A DNA stretch of 64,000 nt from Diphasiastrum complanatum (GCA_029204225.1 CM055099.1:49027731-49091730), one strand, 5' to 3'; shown: positions 32,950-45,344, numbered from the stretch's first letter. The notes: generated from the letters alone by a model not told the origin. A program made the numbers and translations.

Positions 32950-35150
32950 TTTCCTATACATGAAATTGCTTCCGTTTTGAGCTACAATTCTCTTTGCGAC
33001 CATAAGATCGCTTTTGCTGCATGTGAGTGTGTTCCTTTTTGCTTTGCTCATGACAGAGCAGCGTACTGATAAGGGAAAACGTATCCTGCATGAGGAGCAC
33101 CGTATTCTTCATTGCCATATGGACTAATTTGCACCTAGCTCCCACCCTAATCCACCAATCAAACACTCAAAACTCCCAAATAGAGCCCAAATTTCTTACT
33201 CAAAATTGGTAAGACTTTGTTGACATTGCTTGACAAAGACCTATGCAGTTCTTGCACATGCTCCTTTGCTCTAACTTAAGTTCGACCACAGAAGCATGTA
33301 CTTTGTTAACATTGCTTTGCAAACAGGCAATACGTTATAGTTGATATTTCCAACTCATAAATAGCAAGAAATTAGTGTTGGCCTTGCCTTGCAAAAGGCA
33401 ATGCTATGTGTTGAGGTCACTCAACTTTAAAGGATACTCTCTTGAGGCGACCTAAACTTTTAAGGCATGCAAGTGTTCCCATTAAAAAAATTTCTACGAA
33501 GGCATGCAAACAATGCATGATCCATAAAAATTTCCTACAAGGTGTGCAAACGATGCATGGTAGATTCCTCCAAAACCCATATATGTTACTCACACATCTC
33601 ACTGAGATCTTGTAACTCAGCTACAAAAGATTTTCTATTTCTCATGAGTAAATAATTGCTAGCTGATGCCATGCCCCGAGGTGTCGATGCAACACGTCTC
33701 CACTCAAAAAGGCTTCTAGTAGAGATGAAATTGAGAGCTCAGTCTGAGAGCACGAGAATTATAGTGCTAGGCTAAAATATACATTGTGAGCCCCATGGTA
33801 CGTCCCGAAAGATTAATAACCATGTGGGAGCTAGCAAATTAGATTATCTCAACTTAAGTTATGTTTTTTTAATAAGGAGGCCTCCTGTTATCTAGTAAGA
33901 GGTGGAACTCAAATTATTACAGATTGGGATTCACTCTGTTGCAAGAGGTGAACTCCAAAATATTATGCAATTGAGTTCTACAACTCGTGGGTATAGATAA
34001 GAGCCTTCTCCTCGAGTTCTAGAGCATGTAATCTGTACTAAAATGTTGTTGCTTTGTTAATTGAAGATCATTCTACTTGCATTTCTTCTCATGCTCTATC
34101 TTCATGCATTTTGTTTGGGTATTGATGTATGAATGTGCTTGTTGATGCTTTCTTCTCTTAAAGTTTGGTTTGGAATTAGTATCAAGCAGATGTGCAGGAC
34201 TTGGAGATTGATCTACCATTCCACTGTTTTCTGATGTCTCCTGGTTTCTACTCTCTGAGAAATTCTTCTTACAACTATTGAGTAACAATTGTAGGTAGCA
34301 CTTTGTCGGATTTTCATTGATGTAGTCTAGAAGTTGTTGAGCTGATGTTGATTCTTTGATTTCAATAGGAGTAGATTTAGTTTAATTCCCTATTCTTGCT
34401 TAGTTTCGTTTAGCAATAATTTGCAGTCTGTAAGCAATAATCAATCAATCTGAAATAGAACTATAGAACAATACAAAATCGAGTCTTGATAAGATCATTG
34501 TCCAAGATGAGCTACCATTGTCAAATAAGGTTCTAAATTAGATCATTGTTGTGTCATTGACAGACGAGTACAACACTCTTATACTACAAAATTAGATTCT
34601 AAGACTGAACTGTAGCTAAATTGATTTGCAGTCTCGTGAATCCCTGCCATGCTGGCCCTTTGTCAAACAGAATGAGAGTTATCACTGAGTAGATTGAGAC
34701 AGAGGACCAGTGTGTTAGTCATTGAGAAGTAAAGCTAGTAGATTCCAGTGTTGCCAGTGTAGGAGTGAGTAAAAGAATCCGCTGTCATCTGAGTAGAATC
34801 AATGCAAAGAGTGAGTAGATCTTGCTGCAAACATTGAGTAGATGCGACAGCAAACATTGAGGTAGAACGAGACCAATTAGCAAACATTGGCGTCGTTTGC
34901 TTTTGATAATCTTTTTGCATTTTGATCGACAGAACTTATTTTTTACACTTTTTCAGTTCTGAATGGCTTTTGGTTCCTGATTTCCCATTGCATCTGAAGT
35001 TTTTAAATTTTTTCAAGTTCTCGAGGTTTTCAGCATTTTGTGAATTTTTTGAGTTACTCGAAAAGTTTGAATTTTTTTAGGAATTTTTCCAAAAAAGTTG
35101 TGTCCAACGAAGTGCACAACAAGACTTTCTCTGATGATTGCATCTGACAA
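32950..35150. other. Upstream region of right CHS, mirror of 19.6-21.8 kb
   Basis: No confirmed gene. It differs from the left arm by several short indels, for example an 11-bp TTTGGGCTCTA-like duplication near 33,180, so it is less conserved than the gene's 3' side. Confidence 0.5.
33124..33146 (-). promoter_or_regulatory. 23-bp promoter segment present only in the right CHS copy
   Basis: About 360 bp upstream of the ATG. The segment contains CACCTAGCTCCCACC, and the left arm lacks it exactly between two ATTAG words (left join near 21,624-21,630). The pattern fits a slip deletion between ATTAG repeats in the left copy. CACCTA and CCCACC are MYB-site-like, but binding is only a guess. Confidence 0.55.
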
Positions 35151-35159
35151 CTTGCAAAA

Positions 35160-35340
35160 AAAGGAAAAAAAAAAAAGTGTCGCTTTTTAAGCAAAAAAAA
35201 TTTGAACACTAAAAATTGTCGCTTTTTTCGCAAAAAAAAGGTCACTTTTAAAAAAAAATTAAAAACTAAAAGTTGTCACTTTTTTTTTCGCAAAATTTGT
35301 CACAAAAAAAGTCTCTTTTTTGCAAAATAAAAACTTTTGT
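35160..35340. repeat. Homopolymer-rich degenerate array, right arm
   Basis: GTCGC/GTCAC words separated by runs of T or A. Partner of 19,490-19,640 but with different run lengths. Confidence 0.75.
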
Positions 35341-35689
35341 GTCACTCAAAGGAGTCGTGAATGGTGGCCATTAGGGCCACAATAAATCCCCATATGGCAG
35401 CCTATCTAGATGCAATAAGCTCTGAAACGCAAGCAAACACTTTTTTTGCCAAAATGCTCGTACAATAAATCTCTCCTCACAACGAGACAAAAGAAAAAGG
35501 CCAAGAAAGAAGGACAGTGAAAAGAAATTCCATACTCTATAGTCGTGCCGGGAAGGGAACACGAATGAGGATATGATGGATGATTGATTGGGTAGCAATG
35601 ATGAGGACGCTAAGCATGTCATGACCATTTTGGTGTGGAAGATTATACTTCTAGATGCACCAGTTTATTTCCCTGCAACCAGGATACGA

Positions 35690-36000
35690 GACGGGTATAA
35701 ATTTCTGGATAGTGAATTGATCCAGATGAGGGGGAAGTTGGAAGGTCGAGATGTTTTGTATTATTTGACACCGGTTCCTCACATAATGTGGTGAATAAGC
35801 TTAACTTGGCTATTGTGCCTTCTCATTACCAATATACAATTGAGATGCAAGATGGTAAGGGCACAGAGGTGTGAGATCGACAAGTCTCTCAAGCACTACT
35901 TTCTATTCACACTCATTTTGAGATGCTAGACTTTGAGATCACCAAGTTAGCCAAGTTTGGTATGGTACTGGAAAAGCGGTGACATGCAAGTAAACATCTC
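35690..36000 (+). pseudogene. Second Gypsy-type aspartic protease relic, right arm
   Basis: IQMRGKLEGR, then after a frame shift FDTGSSHNVVNKLNLAIVPS and YTIEMQDGKGTEV, a stop, and HFEMLDFEITKLAKF. This is the retropepsin fold (DTG active site) of plant Gypsy-type elements. It is equivalent to 18,838-19,175. Confidence 0.65.
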
Positions 36001-36254
36001 TCTATAGATTTCCTTTCGCATGAGTATGTTTTCAAGCATGAGTGTTTGTCTCATGTCCTGCAGGGCAAGATGCCATCTGTATAGGGCCCTCTTATTACTT
36101 GTTTGCAAATAAAAAAGATCGACTTGCATGGTTGTGTTATTTGGTAAATGTGAATGATGATTCCAATTTTTGTAGTTTACCAATAAACCCACAAGTTAAG
36201 CATTTTATTTAACGTCTTATGTGAATTATGCTTTAGCTCATCAGCTCAAAGGTG

Positions 36255-36412
36255 ATCCAGCAAGTTAGTTGTACATTTTTTTTGCAAATTTTTTTGTCGC
36301 AAATTTTTGTAGCATTTTTACCTTCGGGATTTTTTGTTGCAATTTTTTTTTTTGTAGCATTGTTTGTCCAAAAAAAAAAATTGTAGCATTTTTGGTCGCA
36401 TTTTTACCAGTG
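36255..36412. repeat. Homopolymer-rich Gypsy leader array, right arm
   Basis: Repeats of TTTTTTGTCGCAAATTTTTG and TTGTAGCATTTTT type immediately before the gag ATG at 36,430. Confidence 0.7.
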
Positions 36413-36429
36413 GAATTCCATCAATTCTC

Positions 36430-37940
36430 ATGGCCAACTTACCAGAAAAACTTATGGATGAGTTTACACCGCCCAATCATCCAAATGATAAGAACAAACC
36501 CTATCATCTTAGATCTCAAGTAAATCAAGATCCTGGACCATCCAGGTGGAGACCCAATCAGCCTGAAAATCTTGATGATCAATCTGTTCACAATGCTTAT
36601 CATACTATCCAATCCAATAAATGAACACCCCGACTAGAATTATCAAAGTTCGACGGTAATGAGGACCCTCATAGATTTTTACAAGTCTTTGAGAATGCAT
36701 GCAAAGTGTATGGAGAATATATAGACAATGCAAAAGTCCAACTTTTTTCAATGACCATGGTAGATAATGCATGGGAGTGGTTTTTCAACCTCGATCATGA
36801 TGATCGACAAGACTAGTCAGAGTTGAAAGAGTCTTTTCTTAAACGCTTTAACCTTTCCGACTCACAGAAAGCCCATTTGTATGCCTTAGTAATATAAAAA
36901 TAAAAAATAATGAACACGTACATGACTATATTGAGCGCTTTAAGTGTCTCGGAAGTCAAGTCCAGGAACAACCAACTAATAAGATGTTGATCATATGGTT
37001 TATCATTGGTCTTCCCAGACGCATCTGGAAAGAGCTTAAACCTAGCGAAGTGTATTTTACTCTTAAATCTGATGCCATTCGTGAAGAAGATGAAGGTTTT
37101 GATGATGAGGACTAGAAAGAGAAAAAAATTGACCATGTATTTCCTGATAATCGTCCAAGTGAGCCCCGAGATTCCGACCAGGTCTGGAAATCTCAGTTTG
37201 AGTTGATGAGTCAACAACATCAACAACAAATGGAGAAACTTAACAAAGAGTTTCAGCAAGCCTTGAAAATCTTTCCAAAGTCAGTTCCCAAGACAATTGC
37301 CATCTGGTAACACTATCCATCGGTGAGAAGACAACTGGTGCCCACAATGTCGTGATCCACATACCAGTAATGAGTGACCATTACACCGTCCTTACGAACC
37401 ACAACACTGTATACTGTGTGATACAACCACTCATACCATCCAGCTGTAGGTACAACCCACACAACATGCAATACTCTTGACCTTAGCAATATGCCCCATG
37501 CGCACACCCACAAGCACCATATAACCCACATTATATGACACCAGTCCAAGTCCAAGAATTACCTAGACAACAACTACCTCCACAACAACAACGCTTGGCA
37601 CTTCCAGGTCTAACATTATCTACTCCACCCAACAAGCCAAACCAACAGAACCGACCTCCAGTTCAGGCCCATGTAGTATAGAATACCTCCTATTACACTA
37701 CTTATGATGATGGTCATCTTGTCACATACATAGATGAGGCATCTACATCCTCTCCTAATGAACAATATTATCCAAAGGAATCACCTACTGAAGTTGATCA
37801 AAATGGTTATGCCATTTTCCCTTCAGCACTTCAAAAGAGATGTTTTGTCTATGGAAAAATTACTCACTTTCAAAGTGAATGTCGACTTCGATATGACTTT
37901 GTAGCTGAATGTGCTGATTGTATCATGAAGCATTGGTAAA
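36430..37940 (+). pseudogene. Gypsy gag (capsid and damaged zinc knuckle), right arm
   Basis: Starts MANLPEKLMDEFTPPNHP. After a stop at 36,622 the capsid reads LELSKFDGNEDPHRFLQVFE, VQLFSMTMVDNAWEWFFNLD and LKESFLKRFN, a typical Retrotrans_gag domain, with further stops and a frame shift near 36,890. The zinc knuckle near 37,840 reads CFVYGKITHFQSEC: the second Cys is Tyr, so the metal site is lost, whereas the left-arm copy is intact. Confidence 0.8.
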
Positions 37941-38029
37941 AGATTGCCCTAACCAAACCAAAAAGACTGTTCCAGCATGTAGGGTGTCGGAAGAGTCGTT
38001 GCATGCTGTCACACGTGCGTAACATCGGT

Positions 38030-39440
38030 GGGCCTTAGATGAGAACAAAGACCCATCACATCCACACACTCCTGCTAATACTTCCATGATTCCACAATCT
38101 TACCCTGACCCTGTAGAAGCTCAAAGGCAATACCATGAGTTCCGAGATGAGTTTGATAGAGCTAAAGCTATAATTTCTACTCCGCCATCCACCCAGTTAC
38201 CTACGCAAGGGCCACCACCACGAGGAATAGAAGTTCTTTCCGATCTCTTACAAGCTCAAATCACCATGCCCTTCTACACGGCTGTCAAGTTTTCCAAATC
38301 CTTGCGGGATGCCATATTGGATAGCTTCCAGCAGCCTGATGTACCAGATGAGTCAAGACATTCAGAAAACGTTGAAATGGTTCATACTGTTGACATGAGC
38401 ATACTTCATATAGGTGTTTCTAAAAGTAACAACATCACTTTACTAGTGCACTATAAATCTTATCCATCCGGACAAGCCGTTCTTGATAGTGGCTCTGGCA
38501 TGAATATTATCGCCATGTCCTTAGCAACTACATGGGAAATATCCACATTGGAAAAGCCTAAGTACAAATTATGTATGGCTGACCAATGAATGACAACACC
38601 TGCCGGTCACATAAGCAATTTGCCCATCAAAATTGCCAGTTTGATTTTTACCATAGAGTGTGTCGTACTAGATTTTCTTGATGAATTGCACACCTATCAA
38701 TTCGTTCTTGGAATAGCTTGTTAGCAATGGCTGGAGTGATTCAAGATTGGAAGAAAAACAAAATTGTTTTTGGCAACAGAGATAGAAAAATCTTTGTCGA
38801 TGCCACCAGAAAGATAAAGCCTGCACCCGTTGAAAATGATTGGTCCTGAACTATGTATGATGACCCCGATAGTATCGATTCCACCATAAAGGGTCATTAC
38901 GTGCAGAGTATCGATATCATCAATTGGAGACATGCCTTAGCGACCATCGATTGTGTCAATGCCACTCTCTGTGTGCAAGAAGTTCACCAAGAGGACCCAA
39001 TTGAAATCACTATACACTCCACAGATATCAACACTCTCATCTTGCCCTTGTACATGGTAGATGCACTCCCTATTGAGTGGATGTCTAAAGATGTCTTTGT
39101 TATGGACATATCCACCAATGAGGATGGAATTCTTACTAGGGAAGAACATGAGTTATCTGACGACCAACTAATTCACTTGTTGGATCTCGAGCATTTAGGA
39201 AAGCATCGTATACCGAAAGAGATTAAGCTCCCATCATCATTGGCTTGTGCATCCACAACCAGTCCACACTCATGTATACCAACCCAAACTCAAAGTCTAT
39301 CAATGGGATGTACACAATGATGAAACCTTGAAATTATTGATGAGGACTTATTCGTTAAAAGACACCAAAACATTCATGCATGCCTACTATTACCAATCCA
39401 CAAATATCTCGCATGCTAACAAACAAATCAAGGGTTGACG
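38030..39440 (+). pseudogene. Gypsy protease and linker, right arm
   Basis: 38,086-38,589 is open (167 residues) with the retropepsin motif AVLDSGSGMNIIAM. After a stop, MAGVIQDWKKNKIVFGN (about 38,727) and YDDPDSIDSTIKGHYVQ (38,853-39,320) follow. It ends in frame shifts near 39,220 and 39,330. The protein differs from the left copy at about one residue in nine in the last segment. Confidence 0.8.
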
Positions 39441-39639
39441 TACGATTGACTGATAAGCAATTCCAAATGTGTGAAAAGCCGAAACAGCCAATCAAACCTT
39501 TGATTCAAAAGTAGAAAAATCCTAGTCAGGCTTCATCATCTACAAGTAAATCTATAGAGGATATTCCTAAGATCCCACATGAGGTAGTTGATGATCCACT
39601 TTATGATGTTCCCCAGCATTTTAAGGATTACATCACTGA

Positions 39640-40167
39640 TGATATCATGGTTAAGCCAAAATGGGAGCCTCAACCATCATCCACTTCTTTTGAAGGAATT
39701 GCAAAGACCATACCTCTTAATCTGAAGGATGATTATGAAGACATCGACCGTATCATACATGTAGAAGCCCACCTGAATCCAACCCAATTACGAGACTTGG
39801 AACAGTTATTGCACAAATACAGAGATGTGTTTGCATGGAATTATAAAGAGATGAAAGGAGTTCTTCTTGATGTTGTTGTCCCTCCCATTGCAGGATGGTG
39901 CCATATTGTCCGAACAAAACCTTATCACACCAATCCTACATATTGCGAGAAGATACGAGAAGATATTCAAAAGCTTCTCGATGCTGGTTTCATTTATAAA
40001 ATCGAGCATACCAGTTGGGTATCACCCATTGTGGTAAACTCTATATCTACGTGGATTTAAAGAAACTTAATGATCAAACAAAGAAGAGTCATTTTCCCTT
40101 ACCTCTGACTACACAAATCCTCGAAGATATGGGAGGAGCTGAAGCTTTTAGCTTCCTCGATGGTTTT
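39640..40167 (+). pseudogene. Gypsy reverse transcriptase, N-terminal part
   Basis: Reads LEQLLHKYRDVFAWNYKEMK, IREDIQKLLDAGFIYKIEHT, SWVSPIVV, a frame shift near 40,030, then YVDLKKLNDQTKKSHFPLPL and GGAEAFSFLDGF. These are the first reverse-transcriptase blocks of plant Ty3/Gypsy elements. The frame stops at DGF because an LTR begins there, before the catalytic YxDD block. This whole stretch is deleted from the left arm. Confidence 0.85.
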
Positions 40168-40765
40168 TGTTGGGGGTATTCCCAACATAGAGCGAATAAA
40201 AGAAAATGAGTCAATAAATGTGTTGCGAGGGCATGACTTCCTGCGTGTATAAGCCCATGGCCCCATGAGCATGCAAGACGATTGTAAATAGAAATAATGG
40301 ACTTGGGCCCTTTGTAATAAAAATAAATCTTGAGGCCCAAAGTCATTTTAAACTCAAAAGTCTATTATTTCAGAGTTGGGTCCAACTTGGGCTCACATGA
40401 ATCTTGTGAATTCTAATGTACTTTTTGTGGACCTTTGGATTAACTTGGGTCCAAGATTAGTGTACATATTAGACAATAGTATTTTGGGGCAAGGGCCTTT
40501 CCCATTTATAAAAAGGCACCTCATGTACTCTATTTTGCATGCTTAATGAGGAGGAGGAAACTCTACCAAATTTTGGAAAGAAGCATCCTCATTTGCTATT
40601 CACTACTTGCTAATGTGCTTGACCGTGTTTTCCTTTTGCTCTCAAGTTTGCAAGTTTTTGACATTGAAAGAAATTTACATCTTTCTAGGCCACAAGTTTA
40701 TTATCAAATTCTTATAATACACTACATCAATAAAGCGCGGTTAGTATATCAAATTGTTATCGGAC
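40168..40765 (+). repeat. Inserted (probable solo) LTR in Gypsy reverse transcriptase
   Basis: Begins TGTTGGGGGTATTCCCAAC exactly where the reverse-transcriptase reading breaks. It has a TATA box TATAAAAA at 40,506-40,513 followed by a short-leader-like sequence. The right end is inferred at ...CGGACA (about 40,765). It shares layout and words (CTGCGTGTATAAGCCC-like block, TATA position) with the LTR-like block at 54,878. No target duplication was found, and some reverse-transcriptase sequence is missing on the far side. Confidence 0.6.
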
Positions 40766-41524
40766 AGAAGACGTGTTTAAAGTCTTTGAAGATCTTAAAC
40801 AGGCTTTAGTTACCGCACCCATTCTTCGCATGCCCGATTATACTAAGGAATTCCATGTGCATACGGATGCTAGTAAGTATGCTATTGGTGTTGTTTTAAT
40901 GCAACCCAGAGAATATGGAAAAGAATTTCCAATCCGTTTCCTGAGCCATTAGCTTGTTCCAGCTGAGGTTAACTATTTCACAACAGATCAAGAAGCACTA
41001 GAATGGTCTATGCTATTCAACAGTTTCGACATTATTTGCTAGGCCAGTTTTTTGTTTTCTATACCGACCATCATGCTCTTCTTTACCTATTGAATAAACC
41101 TTGCAAAACTGGATGAATTGCATGATGGTTGTGATTCTTTTAGAATTCCACTTTCGAGTTGTTATTTGAAAGGGATCACAATATTTTCTGGCTGATTATC
41201 TTTCATGATCATCTAATGTTGAAGCATCTGATGAGCCAATAAATGATGAGTTGTCAGATGCATGTCTATATGATATCACTAGATATCTAGCCACTGGGGA
41301 GATCAATCCTCAGTTGACCAAACCACAAAAAATCAAACTTATTATGAAATCTTTACAATATCATCTTATTGTGAGACAAGTATATAAGTTAGGTATTGAT
41401 GGTATTACACATCATTGTGCCCATGAGTTTGAAGTCCGACAGATTATTGCCTTGACACATGAGGGTATTGGGAGTGGACATTTCTCCTTTGATGCTACTT
41501 CTAACCATGATTTTTTCACGTGAT
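40766..41524 (+). pseudogene. Gypsy RNase H and start of integrase
   Basis: Resumes with LKQALVTAPILRMPDYTKEF, then HVHTDASKYAIGVVLMQPRE (RNase H first Asp block) and LADYLS. 41,251-41,523 is open with QLTKPQKIKLIMKS and HEGIGSGHFSFDAT, the integrase zinc-binding HH region. It ends at 41,524, where Copia-side sequence starts. Stops and shifts throughout. Confidence 0.8.
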
Positions 41525-41871
41525 TGAAAATTTTTCAATACTTATCAATTTTTTGAGTCCTTTCTACTTTTTTCGATCCAGAATTCCACCGACATTCTCC
41601 ATGATAACTTGCATCTGACACTTGCTCTAGATTTTTCCTATAAATTCATCGGCTGCTCTTTCCTTACTTCATAATTCTCAGGAGAGCTCATGTCAGATTA
41701 GTAGATCTCTGGCGCTTTTCAGGACTTCTCATCCAATTCAGCCGATTTCAACTGCACACTGATCGCTCTCCAAAATACTTTCATACAACTGTTCTTCAGA
41801 GCCATCTACAGCAGCCATCTTCAGAGCTAATTGCAGCCACCATCTTCAGAGCCATCTGCATCCGCCATCTT

Positions 41872-42518
41872 TGTGAAAATTGTCAACATTTCCTAGCTAG
41901 GTTGAGGCCTAAATTGGCAATTTTTGTACATAGTTTTGGATCTAACCTTTCACACGTGTCCTAGATACTTTTATTTTAGTATGTATTTCATATTGAAGAA
42001 GTCTCAAACTTTAGGACCTTCGAAATGACACCAAAATCATGTTATTTGGACATGTAGGCCAAAATTGGTTATTTTAGGCTATTGGTGCCCTAAAATTGGG
42101 TCCTAAGTTCTAGAGAGAGGAGAGAGAGTCAACTCTCTCACCTATATTAGGCTGAAATTCATGGAGAACAGGTTGGAGAAACTTATTGTATTGTTGAGAG
42201 AGATCAATAGATCATTGTCACAGTTTCTTCCTCCATTGAGAGCATTGCTTTGTGTATTGCCTTCAAGCTTTTGTGTATGATCTTAAGAGGTTTCCAAAAG
42301 TGGTAGGCTGCTGTTGTACGGCTGGTATGCTGCTGTTTTTGGCTGCCATCAATACCTTTTATTAGCTTCTTTTGTCTCTTGAATGCTTTGTCAAATTCAT
42401 GTGTATCAAAGGTAGCATTATGATGCTTTGCCATTTCTAGCTTTTGTAGCTTGTTGTGCAAAGATCTTAGCCAAGTATTTTGGGAGTTTGGATCCATTCA
42501 AGATCCACTTTTTTCACA
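41872..42518 (+). repeat. Copia 5' LTR, right arm
   Basis: 647 bp beginning TGTGAAAA and ending TTTTCACA (perfect 8-bp inverted ends). It is immediately followed by the primer-binding site TGGTATCAGAGC (42,519-42,530). No partner LTR was found, because the element is truncated at 45,236. Absent from the left arm. Confidence 0.8.
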
Positions 42519-42809
42519 TGGTATCAGAGCTAGTTGGCTACTATTTTTAGCAAGGTTTCCATTTGTGGTGATATTTGGATGTTTGATCAAGTTCTAGCAT
42601 GATCATGCATTGCATTGTTGATCAAATCTTACTAACCTTCGTTTGTTGAGTTGAATTTGTGGATAAAAAGCATGGATCAAAAGCATATTTCAGGTCTATT
42701 GAAGATCAGAGGCTGATAAGAAGCTATTTTGGATCAGATGATAACACCTAACCATTTGGTGATTGTGAGGCTTGTGCATATTCAATACTAACAATGTTCT
42801 GTTCAATCT

Positions 42810-42976
42810 ATTGTTGACAATCTCCACTTCTGTGGATGAACACTCTCCTTTGTGGATGAACACTCTCCTTAAGTGGATGAACCCTCTCCTTAAGTGGATG
42901 AACCTTCTCCCTAAGTGTGAGCAAAGCTCCCACTTGGATGAAAGATCCCCTTTTGGGTGAAAAGATTGTCAACAAT
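42810..42976 (+). repeat. Minisatellite inside a stem-loop in the Copia leader
   Basis: Four units of about 20-21 bp ((A/T)GTGGATGAACACTCTCCTT type, about 42,831-42,918) lie between ATTGTTGACAATCT (42,810-42,823) and its perfect reverse complement (42,963-42,976). The right-hand copy also sits inside its own hairpin AAAGATTGT..ACAATCTTT. Confidence 0.8.
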
Positions 42977-43677
42977 CTTTTGCATAAATTTTGGTGTACT
43001 TTGTTGAGCATGTAAGTATCTCTCCTTATGTAATTTGATTGGAGCATTTGATGGAAGGTTTTAACTATTATGCAAATGTGTTTTCAGGTTCTTAACAGGT
43101 TGAGGAACATTTTCATGTGAAGTGATCTTAGATCTACATCTAAACACCAAGATTTGACAAGCTAGTGAAGCTAGTCTTGTGATTCACTAAGTATGCTCTT
43201 TCATTCACCTCTAAAGCTTGTATTTATCATTTGCTGGATTTCATAGACTCTTAGAAGTGTGACTTACATGTGGTTTTACAAGTTGAATCAATATCATAGT
43301 GTGTTGATCATATGTTGATCAAGTTTTTTCAATTCTAGGTATTCTTGGCAGCCTAGTCTTGTGTATTTTCTAAGAATGCAAGTAACTCTTCACACCATAA
43401 CTTGATTTGGTCACTTTCTGGAAAGTTTGAGAGCTTAACCAAGAGTGTGTTCAGGTTGGTTTGATTTTGTAATCCATTCTTAGAGTGTGCAAAGTGTTGC
43501 ATGTGTTTCAATATTCTTTTCTATGCTTGGAAACTAGCCAGGGTCAAGGTAGAAGTGTTTTAGGGTCCTAGATCTTCTGAGAACTCCTTATCCATCATTT
43601 GTTGAGAGGAAAGTGAGTGCTAGGTGCATTAGGACAGAGCCTCAAAGTTGAAAAATCATTATATTCCTGGCTTCCAA

Positions 43678-45236
43678 TGGCGGGATCATGTTAGAAACTA
43701 ATGATAGGTTGAGTTCATCAAACTACTCTACCTGGAAAGTGAGGATGGAATCCTTACTGAGTTGAATGAACTCATGAACATAGTTGCAAGAATGAAAAGA
43801 GATCACCCACAGTTCAAGAGAAACAAAGGTTTGATAAGAAGGCTAAAAGGGCTCTTCATATCATTAAAATGAATGTTACTTTTTAAGGAAGTTGGTAAGT
43901 GTCAAAGTGCAAGTGAGGCATGGAATGCCTTGAATAAACTCTTTGAATAAAAGTCCACATCTAGAGTATTGACCCTAAGGAGGCAAATATTTTCTAGTAG
44001 ACAAAGAGAGGGAGAAAGTGCTCATGCATTTGTCTTGAGGGTTAAGTCCTTAAGTGATGATCTAGCATGCATTGATGAAAGCATAAAAGATGGTGAAATA
44101 GTCCAGGTTATGTTGAATGGTTTGCTAGATGAACATGCTAACCTTGTGCAGAGTTTTGCCATTCAAAGAGTCTTTCCAAGTGTGGTTGACTTGCAAGAAA
44201 TCTTATTGGCTAAAGAACATAGGTTGCAATCAAAGCTTGATGGTGCAGCCTTGCAAGGTAGAGGTAAAGAGGCTTTCTTCACAAAAGGCAAAGTCAAAGG
44301 GAAATGGTCACCAAAGGTGATAACTCAGATCATGATGATCATTCTTCCTCCTCCTCATCTACTTCTTTTAGAAAGAAAGATAAGTCAGAGTTCAAGTGCT
44401 TTCATTGTGAGATAAAAGGTCTTTTTGCAAATGAATGTCATAAGAAGCAAAGTTATGAAGGTAGCAAGCAAAACAAATTTTGTACTACTAATGAGGATCT
44501 AGATTCTTGTGATTCTCTCACGATGTGCTCTTCAAGTCTAATGTAAAGTGGAAGTGACAAGAATTCATGGTGGGTAGATAGGGGATCTAGTTCACACATG
44601 ACTAGTCACAAGGAGTTCTTTACTTCTTTAATCTCTTATGTTGGAACCAAGAAAGTGGTTCACATGCCAAATGATGGTGAGTGTATGATCAAAGCTATTG
44701 GCTCAATTCCTATTTGTCTTTCTACTAGTAGGAATGCAAGGCTTGATGGTGTTCTTTACATTCCTTCACTTTCAAGGAATTTGCTAAGTGTTGGTCAAAT
44801 CTTAAAGAAAGGGTACAAGACAAAGTTTGTTGGAGATGTTTGCTTCATTACTAAGGGAGATGGCTAGATTGCTAGGGGCAATAGACAAGGTAAACTTTAC
44901 AAGCTTGATGCATTTGTTCAAACATCCAAATATCAAACAATATTAAACTTGATCATTTGTTATGTCCAACAAGAGGAATGAAATGGATGTTGGTGGTTCT
45001 CTCAACTTTCAAAAGTCAATCCCTGGCATCAATAAGATTGGTAGATCTTATGCAAAGTATAAAGAGCTTCCTTATGCTAGATCTAGGTTGAGATCTAATG
45101 AGCTTCTTGCAGATAGTTATTGTTGGGCTAACTTGGCAACTTTTGGTGAATCTATGATCAATGTTTTGGATCCATTGGATCTTGAAGATGGACTAGTGCT
45201 ACCTACTAGTCAAATGGAGTCATGTGGTGCTAAATT
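43678..45236 (+). pseudogene. Copia gag-protease relic, right arm
   Basis: The gag start near 43,678 is frame-shifted (ETNDRLSSSNYSTWKVRMES is readable with a shift). 43,969-44,415 is open with VLRVKSLSDDLACIDESIKD and VQVMLNGLLDEHANLVQSFA. The zinc knuckle CFHCEIKGLFANEC has Leu in place of the metal-binding His, and the protease motif reads VDRGSSSHMT instead of DSG. 44,962-45,321 follows, with SINKIG-like wording (SIPGINKIGRSYAKYKELPY) shared with the left arm and the loop element. Truncated at the arm end. Confidence 0.8.
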
Positions 45237-45344
45237 GAGAGTTAGCATGGGACTCGATTCTTCACAGATATTATTACGCTTAACTTTACTATTTGTGAGA
45301 TTCGAGGTAAGTTGGGAATAGTGCACCCGTTGGCTAGCCTGGCA

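Larger units (their letters stand above)
30177..45236 (-). repeat. Right arm of large inverted repeat (15.1 kb)
   Basis: Reverse-complement partner of 14,034-24,575, carrying the same order CHS, retropepsin relic, Gypsy, Copia. It retains the Gypsy reverse transcriptase with an inserted LTR (39,631-41,118) and the Copia 5' LTR, leader and gag (about 41,525-44,423), which the left arm lacks. Independent indels and substitutions in each arm argue against an assembly fold-back of one sequence. Confidence 0.93.

Noticed and set aside
42829-42918. CRISPR-like repeat array
   Set aside because: Units are directly adjacent without spacers, in a plant retrotransposon leader. It is a minisatellite.
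14034-45236. Inverted repeat as an assembly artefact (one sequence assembled twice in opposite directions)
   Set aside because: The arms differ by two large deletions, several short indels, and point differences in exon 1, intron and transposons, which a duplicated contig would not show. Long reads would still be the decisive test.
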